A stretch of 64,000 bases of DNA from Polyangium jinanense (GTDB lineage: Bacteria > Myxococcota > Polyangia > Polyangiales > Polyangiaceae). Numbering within the stretch: position 1 is the first letter of the stretch; every line of letters starts with the position of its first letter. The notes under the pieces were generated by a model. The model did no database searches and was not told where the DNA came from. It worked only from the letters and a program-made list of their open reading frames with translations. Shown one piece after another: positions 35,784-44,449 of this stretch. Where the stretch lies: positions 124,001-188,000 of the forward strand of contig NZ_JAGTJJ010000014.1 in NCBI RefSeq assembly GCF_028435365.1, in the 5' to 3' direction. A program made the translations under genes and the position numbers.

Positions 35784-37118
35784 ATGGGGCAGTCGAACGA
35801 TACGATCGAGTCCTTGCGCGCCGAACTCGCGGCGGCAGAGGAGCGGGCGCGGCTCGCGGAGGAGCGCGCCGCCGTCCTCGAGGACCTCATCGCGCTCGTG
35901 CCCGGGGTGGTCCTGGAGTTCGAACAGGTGCCCTCCGGCGTCTTTCGACCCACGTTCATCGGCGGAATCGGGCTTCAAACGTTGCTCGGTTATTCGGTCG
36001 AGGACTGCATGGGCTCGCCCGACTTCTTCACGTCGATCATTCACCCCGACGATCGGGCCCAGGCGAACGCGGAGGCGATGCGTTTTCTCGAGGACGGCGA
36101 GTCGCACCTCTCGCCGCATCGAATGCTGCGCAAGGGCGGCGGTCATACCTGGGTCGATACACACTTTCTGTACGAGCCGGCCGAAGAAGAGCGCCCGGCC
36201 AAGCTCCACAGCGTGGTCTTCGACGTGAACCGGCGCGCCTGCGCCGAGCAAAACGCGCAGGAGGTCCTGCTCAAAGAACGCGCGCTCCGGCAGCGGCTCG
36301 ACGGGTTCGTCGCGAACGTACCCGGCGTCGCGTGGGAGAGTTATTTCGTCGTTGATCCCAGCGGGAACCGGACGAACTACGTGAGCGACGCGGTCCTGCC
36401 GATCACGGGGTACACGCCCGAGGACTGGGGGCGTCCGGATTTCTGGCGCGTGCTCGTTCACCCCGAGGATCACGCGCACGCCCAGGCCGACGCGGAGCGC
36501 GCCTCGGTGGAGGGGAGCGGTTCGTCCGCCTATCGTTGGATCACCAAGGATGGCCGGACGCTCTGGGTGAACTGCCGGATGACGGCGATCCGGGACGAGT
36601 CAGGGGCGTCGATTGGCCTGCGCGGCGTGACGATGGACATCACGGACCTGAAGCGCGCCGAGGCAGAGCGAACCGACGCCCAGCTCCGGGAGCGGGTGCT
36701 CGAGGCGCAGGAGGAGAGCCTGCTCGCGCTCTCGACGCCGCTCGTGCCAATCGACGACGAGATCCTGGCCATGACGCTGGTAGGCGGGCTCGACGAGCGG
36801 CGCGCGGATCGGGTGCTCACGACGCTGCTCGAAGGCGTGACGCAGACGGGGGCGCGCGCAGTGATCCTCGACGTGACGGGCGTGCCGGAGGTCGAGGCGC
36901 AGACGGCGGACCTCGTCGTGAAGGCCGCGAAAGCGGTGTCGCTACTCGGGGCGGAGGTCGTGCTGACGGGGATCCGGCCCGAGGTGGCGCGGACCTTGGT
37001 CGAGCTCGGCGCCGAGCTTGGATCAATCGTGACGAAAGGGACGCTCAAAGCCGGGATCGCACACGCGATGCGATCCCGCAATGGTGTGTCACGAAAAACG
37101 AGGTCCGGGGGGCGCTGA
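35784..37118 (+). CDS. RsbR-like PAS-PAS-STAS stressosome protein
   Basis: 444 residues. The start at 35784 has a strong GGAGGAG; an in-frame ATG at 35751 does not. A coiled-coil (SLRAELAAAEERARLAEERA) leads to two PAS domains (about 37-165 and 175-300; HPDDRAQANAEAMRFLED and HPEDHAHAQADAERASVEGS are the PAS/PAC regions), then an RsbR-type STAS domain (about 325-430; LVPIDDEILAMTLVGGLDER, VILDVTGVPEVEAQTADLVV). Its Thr residues correspond to sites phosphorylated by RsbT in Bacillus. A sensor of the stressosome is inferred, but rsbS and rsbT are not adjacent. Cytosolic. Confidence 0.85.
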   Translation: MGQSNDTIESLRAELAAAEERARLAEERAAVLEDLIALVPGVVLEFEQVPSGVFRPTFIGGIGLQTLLGYSVEDCMGSPDFFTSIIHPDDRAQANAEAMRFLEDGESHLSPHRMLRKGGGHTWVDTHFLYEPAEEERPAKLHSVVFDVNRRACAEQNAQEVLLKERALRQRLDGFVANVPGVAWESYFVVDPSGNRTNYVSDAVLPITGYTPEDWGRPDFWRVLVHPEDHAHAQADAERASVEGSGSSAYRWITKDGRTLWVNCRMTAIRDESGASIGLRGVTMDITDLKRAEAERTDAQLRERVLEAQEESLLALSTPLVPIDDEILAMTLVGGLDERRADRVLTTLLEGVTQTGARAVILDVTGVPEVEAQTADLVVKAAKAVSLLGAEVVLTGIRPEVARTLVELGAELGSIVTKGTLKAGIAHAMRSRNGVSRKTRSGGR

Positions 37119-37152
37119 GCCCTGAGCATTGGTCTCTTTTTGGGGCCGCCAC

Positions 37153-37499
37153 GCCGGGGCGCTGCCCCGGGCCCCGCGGGGGCTGTTCGCCCCTCGACCC
37201 GAACCAGGGCAAGCCCTGGACCGTTCGTGGAAGAACTGCGCGATGCGCAGTTCTTCCAACAGGCCGGTGGCAAGACCAGGAAGGTGCGTTGCCCGCTGGC
37301 GACGGGCACGTTGCCTGTTGAATCGTCAGCGCCGCGTCTTGGGGGGCAGGGTTGTCGTTGGTCTTGACCTGGCCTGTTCGATGAACTGCGCGTTGCGCAG
37401 TTCATCGACCCCGGGTCCAGCGCTTGCGCTGGTCCAGGTCCAGGGGCGGATAGCCCCTGGTGGGGCCTGGGGCAAAGCCCCAGCGCAGCGCCTCCCAGG
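37153..37499. repeat. interspersed palindromic repeat, copy 3 (double, inverted halves)
   Basis: Same layout as copy 1: a 70-bp GC block (37153-37222) nearly identical to 5205-5273 (one-base indel), a 14-bp hairpin (37228-37241/37245-37258, loop GAT), a middle segment unlike copy 1 for much of its length, then a second hairpin (37378-37391/37395-37408, loop GTT) and an inverted half block ending near 37499. It occupies the convergent gap 37119-37534, which has no gene. Confidence 0.87.
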
Positions 37500-37534
37500 A
37501 TGAGACCAATGCTCAGCCCCGGACCCCGGCCGTT

Positions 37535-38401
37535 TCACCAGCCGGCGCGGCGGATCGCCTTGTACGACGAGGAGGCCGTGCGCAGGCCGTAGACGCAGCC
37601 GGCGGAGCAGCCCTTGCACTCGTAGGCGTACATCGAGCCCCAGCCGTCGCCCTTCTCGAAGAGGATGATGTGGCCGGCGCCGCCCGAGTTGTACACCAGG
37701 GCGTCGGCGGGCTTCACGTTCGAGCGCGAGACCGTCTTCCAGTTCGATGAGTCCTTCACGAAGTGGATCGTGCCATAGGGGTGCGAGTCCACCGTGATGT
37801 CGTCGTTCGACGAGGGGACCTTCCAGGCCTTGGCGACGAAGCCCGAGCAGTCCGCGCCGTACGAGCCGCTGTGCGAGCAGTTCGGGCAGCTCCCGGAGCA
37901 GGAGCCCTTCGTCGACGAGGTCGGCCCGTCCGCCTTCCAGCGGCCGTGGCCCCACCAGTACGAAAAGCCCTTCATGGACTTGCCGCGGTTGATCGCGCCC
38001 TGCTGTGCGGCGCTCAGGTCGCCCGTGCTGCCGCCGCCCGAGGAGACCGTCGTGTAATACTTGCCGGAGCTCCAGCCGACCGTGCCGTCGTGCTTGATCT
38101 TGTAAAACCCGTTCTTCGGGTCGGCGGCCTCGACCGTGACCTTCGCGCCCGTGGGCACGACGTGGAGGACCGAGTAGCTCGTCCCGGGGCCGGTGCGGAG
38201 GTTGACGTCCGTCGTCGATTTGAGGGTCGTGCCGACGGCGATCGTGCCGGCCACGCCTTCGCTGGTGGAGCCGAGATCCTCGTTGGCGCCGATGAGCTCC
38301 TCGGACGAGTCGTCCCCGGAGCATGCGGGGAGCATACCCATTCCAAGGGCGATGGCGGCGGCTGCAATCGACAGCGACAGGCGGCGAGCGTTGGTCTTCA
38401 T
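37535..38401 (-). CDS. exported SH3b-NlpC/P60-like cell-wall hydrolase
   Basis: 288 residues from the ATG at 38401 with AGGAG upstream. Signal peptide with possible lipobox LPAC (C27). SH3b domain (about 55-120; TDVNLRTGPGTSYSVLHVVP), which binds peptidoglycan peptides. The catalytic region (about 130-288) has YGADCSGFVAKAWKV with C185 as nucleophile and GGAGHIILFEK with H244, as in NlpC/P60 and CHAP cysteine peptidases. A Cys-rich insert (SCSGSCPNCSHSGS) before the catalytic motif is unusual and may form disulphides. Cleaves muropeptides of the own or prey cell wall. Confidence 0.85.
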   Translation of the reverse strand: MKTNARRLSLSIAAAAIALGMGMLPACSGDDSSEELIGANEDLGSTSEGVAGTIAVGTTLKSTTDVNLRTGPGTSYSVLHVVPTGAKVTVEAADPKNGFYKIKHDGTVGWSSGKYYTTVSSGGGSTGDLSAAQQGAINRGKSMKGFSYWWGHGRWKADGPTSSTKGSCSGSCPNCSHSGSYGADCSGFVAKAWKVPSSNDDITVDSHPYGTIHFVKDSSNWKTVSRSNVKPADALVYNSGGAGHIILFEKGDGWGSMYAYECKGCSAGCVYGLRTASSSYKAIRRAGW

Positions 38402-38686
38402 TGGGCTTTGGCTCCTGGACGTGGAAAGGCCATCGTACAAGCCTCGTGCCAGACGCGTCCATGGCCTCGCGCAGGGGTTTTCCACGACCAATGCCGCAAC
38501 CACGAGCGAAAACTTCGGCGATGATGGAACCGATCGGGACGGCGTAAGGCGACTTGGGATTCTGCGCGGCGACCCTCCCATTCCAGGGTTGGATCCATCT
38601 TTCCCCACCGGGTGGATCTTTGTTGATCCAGCCTGGTGTTTGGCGCGGGCTTTTCCTTGCGTGTGCGGCTCTGGTAGAACGGGCCC

Positions 38687-39778
38687 ATGCGCAAGAAGGT
38701 GGTGGCGCTCGTGGCCGTTCTCGCCGCGGCTGCCGCGGGTGTGGTGGTGGCGCGCGGGTGCTCGGGCGACGGGACGTCGAAGGAGGCGCGGCCGGCGAAC
38801 CCGAACGGCGAAAAGCCCGCATCGGGGACCTCGCCGGAGGACGCGCCGCGGCCCATGGGTTCGGCCGTGACCATCGTGGTGGATGCGTCGGCGCCGCCGT
38901 CGGAGAAGGGGCCGGAGGTCCTGTTTTCGGCGACGTGGGGCGGGAGCCGGATGAACGAGCTCGGCCGGTCGCGCCCGGACGAGGCGAACCCCGAGGCGCC
39001 GATGAGCCTGGCGATGGACGCCAAGGGCAACATGTTCGTGCTCGATCAGGTCAATGGCCGGGTCGTGCGTGTCGGGCCGGACGGCAAGCCCGAATCCGTG
39101 ATCCCGCTGAAGGAACAAGAAGCGGCGCAAGACATGGCCGTGACCGATGACGGCAAGGTCGCGGTGCTGGATCGATTCAACAGCAAATCGATCGTGATGT
39201 ACGACGAGAAGGGCGGCGTGCTCGGCGAGGTGCCGCTCGAGGGCGAGGGACTCGACGAGCTCGGATTCGTCACGGGGGTGTTCGTCGACGGCAAGGACGT
39301 GTACGTCGAAAAGGAACACGGCCCGCTCCTTCGAATCGGGACGACCGACGGGCAGCCGGTAGATCGAACCGAGGTCCCGGGCCGGCCGACGCGCGACGGG
39401 TTGAGCTACATCAAAGCCGGGATCATCGAGCCCGAGGCCGGGCGGATGTACATCTCGTCGGTGGATCGGGCGACGATGCAGCACCGGTACACGCGCGAGA
39501 TCCGGCAAGGGAGCGAGATCCGCGGGATCTTGCTGCTCGATACGGACAAGACGGGGACCATTTACCTGGCGACGTTGCTCGTGCAGAACGACCAGGAGTC
39601 CGTGGTCCTGTCTTGCCACGAGCCGCTCAAGGGCATTCCGACGGGCACGGCGGTCCTGCCCGTGAATACGATGCCCGAGGAGACGTTCCGCGACATGGCA
39701 GTGCTCGACGAGGGCGGCGTCGTGTATTCGGTGCGGACCGAGCAGGGCGTGAGCTACCAGAAATACGATTGCCAATGA
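38687..39778 (+). CDS. secreted NHL/beta-propeller-like protein
   Basis: 363 residues. N-terminal helix VVALVAVLAAAAAGVVVARGC; C25 may be a lipidation site, though Arg before Gly is off-consensus, so it might instead be a membrane anchor. The spacer is Pro/Ser-rich. The body has NHL-like strands: MSLAMDAKGNMFVLDQVNGR, VVRVGPDGKPESVIPL and MAVTDDGKVAVLDRFNSKSI. A six-bladed propeller is likely; ligand unknown. It overlaps the next gene by ATGA, and is divergent from the cell-wall hydrolase over 285 bp in which I see no clear element. Confidence 0.78.
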   Translation: MRKKVVALVAVLAAAAAGVVVARGCSGDGTSKEARPANPNGEKPASGTSPEDAPRPMGSAVTIVVDASAPPSEKGPEVLFSATWGGSRMNELGRSRPDEANPEAPMSLAMDAKGNMFVLDQVNGRVVRVGPDGKPESVIPLKEQEAAQDMAVTDDGKVAVLDRFNSKSIVMYDEKGGVLGEVPLEGEGLDELGFVTGVFVDGKDVYVEKEHGPLLRIGTTDGQPVDRTEVPGRPTRDGLSYIKAGIIEPEAGRMYISSVDRATMQHRYTREIRQGSEIRGILLLDTDKTGTIYLATLLVQNDQESVVLSCHEPLKGIPTGTAVLPVNTMPEETFRDMAVLDEGGVVYSVRTEQGVSYQKYDCQ

Positions 39779-40725
39779 CCAAGCTGCTTGCCCGCCCCGA
39801 GCCTCGCGTGGTCGTCATCGACGAGCTGCGCCACGTGGAGCTCGAGCCGGGTCCCGGGGCGGGGCCGTGGATCCAGGCCGCCGTGAATACGGTGGTCCTC
39901 GCGGGCGTGAGCGCAGGGATTTACGCCGTCAGCAAAGGTGGTGCCTGGTACGCGTTCGGCCTCCCGCTCGTCGGGGCCCTTCGAGGCATCGTCATCGCCA
40001 AAGATCTGAGCCCGTTCGGCCGCCGCGTGGCCATGCGGATCGAGCCGTGGGGGTTCGTGCTGGATCCCGAGGGCAAACCGGAGGTCCTCCCGTGGCCGCG
40101 GATCTCGCAGATCCGGCACCGCACGGTCGCGGTGAGCGAGGACAGCTCCGTGGAGATGTTTTTCGTGGAGGTCGACGGCCGGACGTATCGCGCGGTTTGT
40201 CCCGCTTCGGCGCCGATCACGGTACTGCCGGTGGCTTTCGCGGGGTACGTCGCGGCGGCGAAAAAGCCGGTGGCGCTCGATCTCGACGGCGCGGTGTCGA
40301 TCGAAGGGACGCAGGCGACGTTCGCGGAGCTTTTGGGCCGGGCGCGGCGAATGCTGGAGTCGCCGGAAGGAGCGGCGCAGCTCGGAATGCCGGCGGCGGG
40401 GTATCGAGGGGTGGCGTCGCGGACGCCGGGGCACGAGACGGCGTCGATCCTGCGGGGCGCGCTCGTTGGGCATCGGCGCGCCGTGGACGAGGGTCCACTC
40501 GCCGCGATGCTCGCGGCCATGCTGAGGACGCGGGAGCTGCTTTCGGAGGTACTCACGCTTTGCATGAGCCCGAGCCCGTTCGTCGCGGCCGTGGGCAAGG
40601 CGGCGGCGCTCCGGCTCGGCGCGGCGCCGATGCAGCCGGGCGCGGTGGAGGAAGTGCTGCCGTTTTTGCCGGTGGACGAGGTGCGGGCGATCGAGCGATT
40701 CGCGCGCGGTGAGGACGGGGGCTAG
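39775..40725 (+). CDS. membrane-associated protein, function unknown
   Basis: 316 residues. The ATG overlaps the upstream stop as ATGA, so it is coupled to the propeller gene. Two hydrophobic stretches near the N-terminus (WIQAAVNTVVLAGVSAGIYA and WYAFGLPLVGALRGIVIA) resemble a pair of membrane helices followed by a cytosolic region with WGFVLDPEGKPEVLPWPRIS, which resembles a PH-like bPH2 strand pattern. The C-terminal 130 residues are helical. No confident family. Its 3' end is 19 bp from the convergent MYXO-CTERM gene. Confidence 0.65.
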   Translation: MTKLLARPEPRVVVIDELRHVELEPGPGAGPWIQAAVNTVVLAGVSAGIYAVSKGGAWYAFGLPLVGALRGIVIAKDLSPFGRRVAMRIEPWGFVLDPEGKPEVLPWPRISQIRHRTVAVSEDSSVEMFFVEVDGRTYRAVCPASAPITVLPVAFAGYVAAAKKPVALDLDGAVSIEGTQATFAELLGRARRMLESPEGAAQLGMPAAGYRGVASRTPGHETASILRGALVGHRRAVDEGPLAAMLAAMLRTRELLSEVLTLCMSPSPFVAAVGKAAALRLGAAPMQPGAVEEVLPFLPVDEVRAIERFARGEDGG

Positions 40726-40744
40726 CGAGCAGAGGGGCTAGGCG

Positions 40745-42610
40745 TCACGCGCGCCGGACGCGCCTTCGCGATGCGAGGAGGAGTCCAAGCGCGAGCATGG
40801 AGAGCGCGGGCGCGCTTCCGGTCTGCGAGGACGTCCGGCATCCACAGCCGCTCTCCTCGGAGGTTTGGCCGCCGGTCGTACCGCCGCCGCCTGCGCCGCC
40901 TGCGCCGCCCATACCGCCTGCGCCGCCTGCGCCGCCTGCGCCGCCGGCGCCACCGGCGCCGCCTGCGCCGCCCATACCGCCTGCGCCGCCTGCGCCACCG
41001 ACACCACCGGCGCCGCCTGCGCCGCCCATACCACCGGCGCCGCCCATACCACCGGCGCCGCCCATACCGCCCATTCCCGTCATGCACGCGCCGGCTTCAC
41101 AGACGCCGTCCGTGCAGGGAGTTCCATCCACCACAAAACCGTCCGCGGGACACGCCACGGTTTGCCCGTCGCACGCCTCGGCCACATCGCACACGCCTGC
41201 GGACGCACGACATTCGACACCGGCCGAGAGCGGCGCGCACGTCCCGTTCTCCGCCGCTCCCGCCGCGACGCTGCACGCCTGGCAATCGCCGGTCGCGCCT
41301 CCGCCGCAAGCCGTGTCGCAGCACACGCCGTCCACGCAGAAGCCGCTCGCGCATTCTGCGGAGGTCGCACACGCATCCCCCAGGCTCGACGCGAGGACGA
41401 ACGTGTACGCAGCGCCGGCCTTTTCGCCCTTGTCTGCGTCACTGGGCGCTCCGAGGAGCGCCGTATTTCCCGAAAGCGCGACCGACGAAGCAAGCTGGTC
41501 CCCCGCCCCGCCCTGCACGACGAGCTTCGCCTCCTCGACCCACGCCCCGCCGCTCCGCACGAATACGTAGGCCGAGCCGGCCTCCGCGCCCTGGTCGCTG
41601 TCCAGGTACGCCCCCACGAGCGCCGTTTCCCCTGCGATCGCGACAGCCGCGCCGAACTGATCGCCGGCCGCCCCGTCCTGGGCCAGGAGCTTCCCCTGCT
41701 GTGCCCACGTCGCCCCATTCCGCACGAACACGTACGCCGCGCCGGAATCCATGCCCTTGTCATCGTCCCCATACGCGCCCACGAGCGCCGTGTCCCCCGA
41801 CAGCGCGACCGAATCGCCGAATGCATCGGTCGCCGCCCCGTCGTTCGCCAGGAGCTTCGCTTGCTCGGTCCAGACGCCGCCGCTCCGCGTGAACACGTAC
41901 GCCGAACCGGAGTAAGATCCCTTGTCGTCGTCGCCGAGCGCGCCCACGAGCGCCGTGTCCCCCGACAGCGCGACCGAATCGCCGAAATAGTCCTGCATGG
42001 CCCCGTCGCTCGCGACGAGCTTCGCCTGCTGGGTCCAGACGCCTCCATTCTGAACGAACACGTAGGCCGCGCCGCTGCTTTCGCCCTTGGGGTCGTCCCC
42101 ATACGCCCCCACGAGCACCGTGTCCCCCGACAATGCGACGTAGTTGCCAAAACAATCGCCCGTCGTCCCGTCGCTCGCGACGAGCTTCGCCTGCTGGGTC
42201 CAGACGCCCGCATTCCGCACGAACACGTACGCTGCGCCCGGGCCCTTGCCGAGGGCGCCCACGAGCGCCATGTCCCCCGACAGCGCGACCGCGCTGCCGA
42301 ATTGATCGATCGCCGTGCTGTCGTTCGCCACGAGCTTCGCCTGCTCGGTCCAGACGCCGGCGTTCCGCACGAACACGTAGGCTGCGTTGGCGCCGCCGTA
42401 GCCCCCTACGAGCGCCGTGTCCCCTTCGATCGCGACCACCCCGCCCATGCGGTTGTTCATGGCCCCGTCGCTCGCCAGGAGCTTCGCCTGCTGGGTGGCG
42501 ACGAGCGAATCGATCCCCACCGGAAGATCCGCCTCCTGCGCGGCCTGCGCCGGGGCGATGAAAGGCGCGGGCGCGGTTTCACCGCCGCAACCCGCGATCA
42601 TCAAGCTCAT
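40745..42610 (-). CDS. FG-GAP-like repeat surface protein with MYXO-CTERM-like tail
   Basis: 621 residues. Six to seven repeats of the type AYVFVRNAGVWTQQAKLVAS with GDTALVGAYGDD form a predicted FG-GAP/propeller domain. A Cys-rich region (AECASGFCVDGVCCDTACGG onward) and a long GGAGG/GGMGG linker follow. The C-terminus is a Cys cluster GCGC, a hydrophobic stretch ALSMLALGLLLAS and RRRVRR, as in MYXO-CTERM proteins of myxobacteria. The N-terminus (MSLMIAGCGGE) is a very short lipobox with no basic residue; I find no better in-frame start, so the signal may be incomplete or the start non-canonical. Convergent with the upstream gene by 19 bp. Confidence 0.8.
   Translation of the reverse strand: MSLMIAGCGGETAPAPFIAPAQAAQEADLPVGIDSLVATQQAKLLASDGAMNNRMGGVVAIEGDTALVGGYGGANAAYVFVRNAGVWTEQAKLVANDSTAIDQFGSAVALSGDMALVGALGKGPGAAYVFVRNAGVWTQQAKLVASDGTTGDCFGNYVALSGDTVLVGAYGDDPKGESSGAAYVFVQNGGVWTQQAKLVASDGAMQDYFGDSVALSGDTALVGALGDDDKGSYSGSAYVFTRSGGVWTEQAKLLANDGAATDAFGDSVALSGDTALVGAYGDDDKGMDSGAAYVFVRNGATWAQQGKLLAQDGAAGDQFGAAVAIAGETALVGAYLDSDQGAEAGSAYVFVRSGGAWVEEAKLVVQGGAGDQLASSVALSGNTALLGAPSDADKGEKAGAAYTFVLASSLGDACATSAECASGFCVDGVCCDTACGGGATGDCQACSVAAGAAENGTCAPLSAGVECRASAGVCDVAEACDGQTVACPADGFVVDGTPCTDGVCEAGACMTGMGGMGGAGGMGGAGGMGGAGGAGGVGGAGGAGGMGGAGGAGGAGGAGGAGGAGGMGGAGGAGGGGTTGGQTSEESGCGCRTSSQTGSAPALSMLALGLLLASRRRVRRA
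40881..41082 (-). repeat. Gly/Ala-linker codon repeat in the MYXO-CTERM gene
   Basis: Nine-base type GCCGCCTGC/GCCGCCCAT units (on the plus strand) encode the GGAGG and GGMGG linker. In frame, and a site where unit number could vary. Confidence 0.85.
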
Positions 42611-42732
42611 GGATAAGGAAGAGGGCGTGGCGCGGCCACGGCCCGATATGCAATCGTTCGCCGTTCATGGAAACCGTTTTCCTCTTTGCTGGCTTTCGCC
42701 GTCGTTCCCCTCGAATTCTACGCGAGCGCCGG

Positions 42733-43392
42733 TCAAGCCCTCCGTCCGTCAGGGCTCCGGTAGGCGCGTAGCATTCGAAGCGAGAGTTCGACATGTACGT
42801 CGGCGAGCGCGTCGAGCGAGAGCGCCCCGGACGGCTCGTACCAGTACGGAATCCGCACGCCGATCGCGGAGAGCGCCGCGGCGGTCGCCGCCTTGTCGGG
42901 CACGGAAAACCGACCCATCGCGACGCCTCGCTCGAGGACCCCGTGGAGGAGCGCCATCGATTGCGCGCGAATCGCGAGCGCCGGCGCGGCGAGATCGGCG
43001 GTCAGGGCGTAGATTTCTTCATTGACCACCACGGCCAGGTGCGGATAATTCGCGTGCACGAGGGTGTGGGCCCGGACGAGCTCGCAGATTTGCTCGATCG
43101 GATCGTCGCACGCACCGGCCAGCGCCGCCCGCAGGCCGGATGCGTGCACCTCGTGGCCCACGCGGACGAGCTCCGCGAGGACGTGGTCCTTCGAGGGAAA
43201 GTGCGCGTAGAGCGCGCTCGGCTGCAGCTCCAGCGCCTTCGCCACGTCGCGGACCGAGGTGCCGTGAAAGCCCTCGTTCGCGAAGAGCTGCAAGGCGACC
43301 TCCAGGATGCGCCGTCGCGTGCCGTCGGGCACGGAGGACGGAGGGAGGGTCGCCTTGGCAGCCCGCAAACGAGAGGCCCTGAGGGAACTCAT
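42733..43392 (-). CDS. TetR family regulator
   Basis: 219 residues from the ATG at 43392. N-terminal HTH at about 27-75 (RRRILEVALQLFANEGFHGT, SVRDVAKALELQPSALYAHF), then a helical ligand domain (VNEEIYALTADLAAPALAIR). The usual TetR mode is repression relieved by a small hydrophobic ligand. The gene follows the esterase by about 46 bp, and this gap contains a palindrome identical in layout to one upstream of the operon's first gene (43404-43420 and 45291-45307), so autoregulation and control of both hydrolases are likely. Confidence 0.9.
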   Translation of the reverse strand: MSSLRASRLRAAKATLPPSSVPDGTRRRILEVALQLFANEGFHGTSVRDVAKALELQPSALYAHFPSKDHVLAELVRVGHEVHASGLRAALAGACDDPIEQICELVRAHTLVHANYPHLAVVVNEEIYALTADLAAPALAIRAQSMALLHGVLERGVAMGRFSVPDKAATAAALSAIGVRIPYWYEPSGALSLDALADVHVELSLRMLRAYRSPDGRRA

Positions 43393-43403
43393 GGGCCGAT
43401 TGT

Positions 43404-43420
43404 CTGAACGAGCGTTCGTT
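43404..43420. promoter_or_regulatory. candidate TetR operator at the tetR start
   Basis: CTGAACGAGCGTTCGTT holds the inverted repeat GAACG-AG-CGTTC (43406-43417). It differs at one position in the core from the site at 45291-45307, and lies 12 bp upstream of the tetR ATG. Confidence 0.6.
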
Positions 43421-43438
43421 TCTGTCAACGAGATCGTC

Positions 43439-44449
43439 TCAGGGATGCGCATCGAACCAGCCGACGACCTCCTCGGGGCCGGCCGCGAGCCAATCGTGCC
43501 CCACGCCCGGCTCGGTGACGACGCGCGTCTCCTTGCCCTCGGTGACGAGGCGCGCGTTGTACTTCTCCATCGTGCTCATGGGGACGACGAGATCGGCCTC
43601 TCCGTGGAGGAAAAGCGTCGGCGGGTGATCGGCCGGCAGCGCGTCGGGCAGGATGCAAATCGGGCCGCTGCACGTCGCGTAGGACCCGGAGTGGATCGCG
43701 AGCGCGCGGAACTTCCCCTGGTAGCTGACGGCCATCCGGCTCGTCATGTAGCCGCCGCTCGAGATCCCCGTCGCGTACATGCGCGACGCGTCGAGCGGAC
43801 CGAACGAGCCCGCGGCGATCGAGTCGAAGATCGAGAGCATGAAGTCGTGGTCCGGCGCGGTCGACCAGGCGATCGAATACGGGGGGACGTTCGTGTCCCA
43901 GAACGTCGAGCCCTCCGCATGCGCCTCCGGGGCGAGCACGGCGTACCCGGCGTCGAGGAGCCCCTTGATGGTGAGCGCCAGGTGATAGACCCCGTGGGGG
44001 CCATCCACGGCGCCCTTGAACATCATCGAGGGACCGTAAAACGAGCCCTGGAACAGGAGCACGACGGGAAAACCCTTCGCGGGCGGCGTCCCGAGCGGCA
44101 CCTGCCAGGCGACGTCCCGCAGGATCCCCGATTGCGCCGGGATGCTCTGCGTCTCGTAAGGACACGCGACCTCTTGGGGCGAGACGGTACAGCGCGACCC
44201 GGCGCCGCCGCCCGCGCCCGCGGAACCACCGTCTCCGCCGACGCCGCCGCTTCCGCCAACGTCGCCGCCTCCGCCAGCGCCGCCGCTTCCGCCGACGCCG
44301 CCGCTTCCGCCGACGCCGCTGCTTCCGCCGACGCCGCTGCTGGAGCCCGAGGCGGCCTCAGGGCCTTCGCCGGGCGGCTCGATGTTGATGTTACACCCGC
44401 CCGCGAGGACGACGAGAGGCACCAGGAATCGCCAAGCATCACGTACCAT
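43439..44449 (-). CDS. secreted PHB-depolymerase-type esterase lipoprotein
   Basis: 336 residues. Lipobox LAGGC (C19), then a GVGGSGG linker to about 85. Alpha/beta hydrolase with GISSGG (nucleophile S230), D286 in GEADLVVP and H318 in GVGHDW; PHB depolymerase/LpqC-like esterases have this layout. It should hydrolyse an ester substrate outside the cell; the polymer is not determined. The start overlaps the preceding hydrolase by 11 bp. Part of a three-gene operon ending in a TetR regulator that probably represses it. Confidence 0.85.
   Translation of the reverse strand: MVRDAWRFLVPLVVLAGGCNINIEPPGEGPEAASGSSSGVGGSSGVGGSGGVGGSGGAGGGGDVGGSGGVGGDGGSAGAGGGAGSRCTVSPQEVACPYETQSIPAQSGILRDVAWQVPLGTPPAKGFPVVLLFQGSFYGPSMMFKGAVDGPHGVYHLALTIKGLLDAGYAVLAPEAHAEGSTFWDTNVPPYSIAWSTAPDHDFMLSIFDSIAAGSFGPLDASRMYATGISSGGYMTSRMAVSYQGKFRALAIHSGSYATCSGPICILPDALPADHPPTLFLHGEADLVVPMSTMEKYNARLVTEGKETRVVTEPGVGHDWLAAGPEEVVGWFDAHP

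Noticed and set aside
37153..37499. Insertion sequence or MITE with terminal inverted repeats.
   Set aside because: Inverted halves exist, but there is no transposase, no visible target-site duplication at the ends, and the same placement recurs between convergent genes, which suits an intergenic element better.
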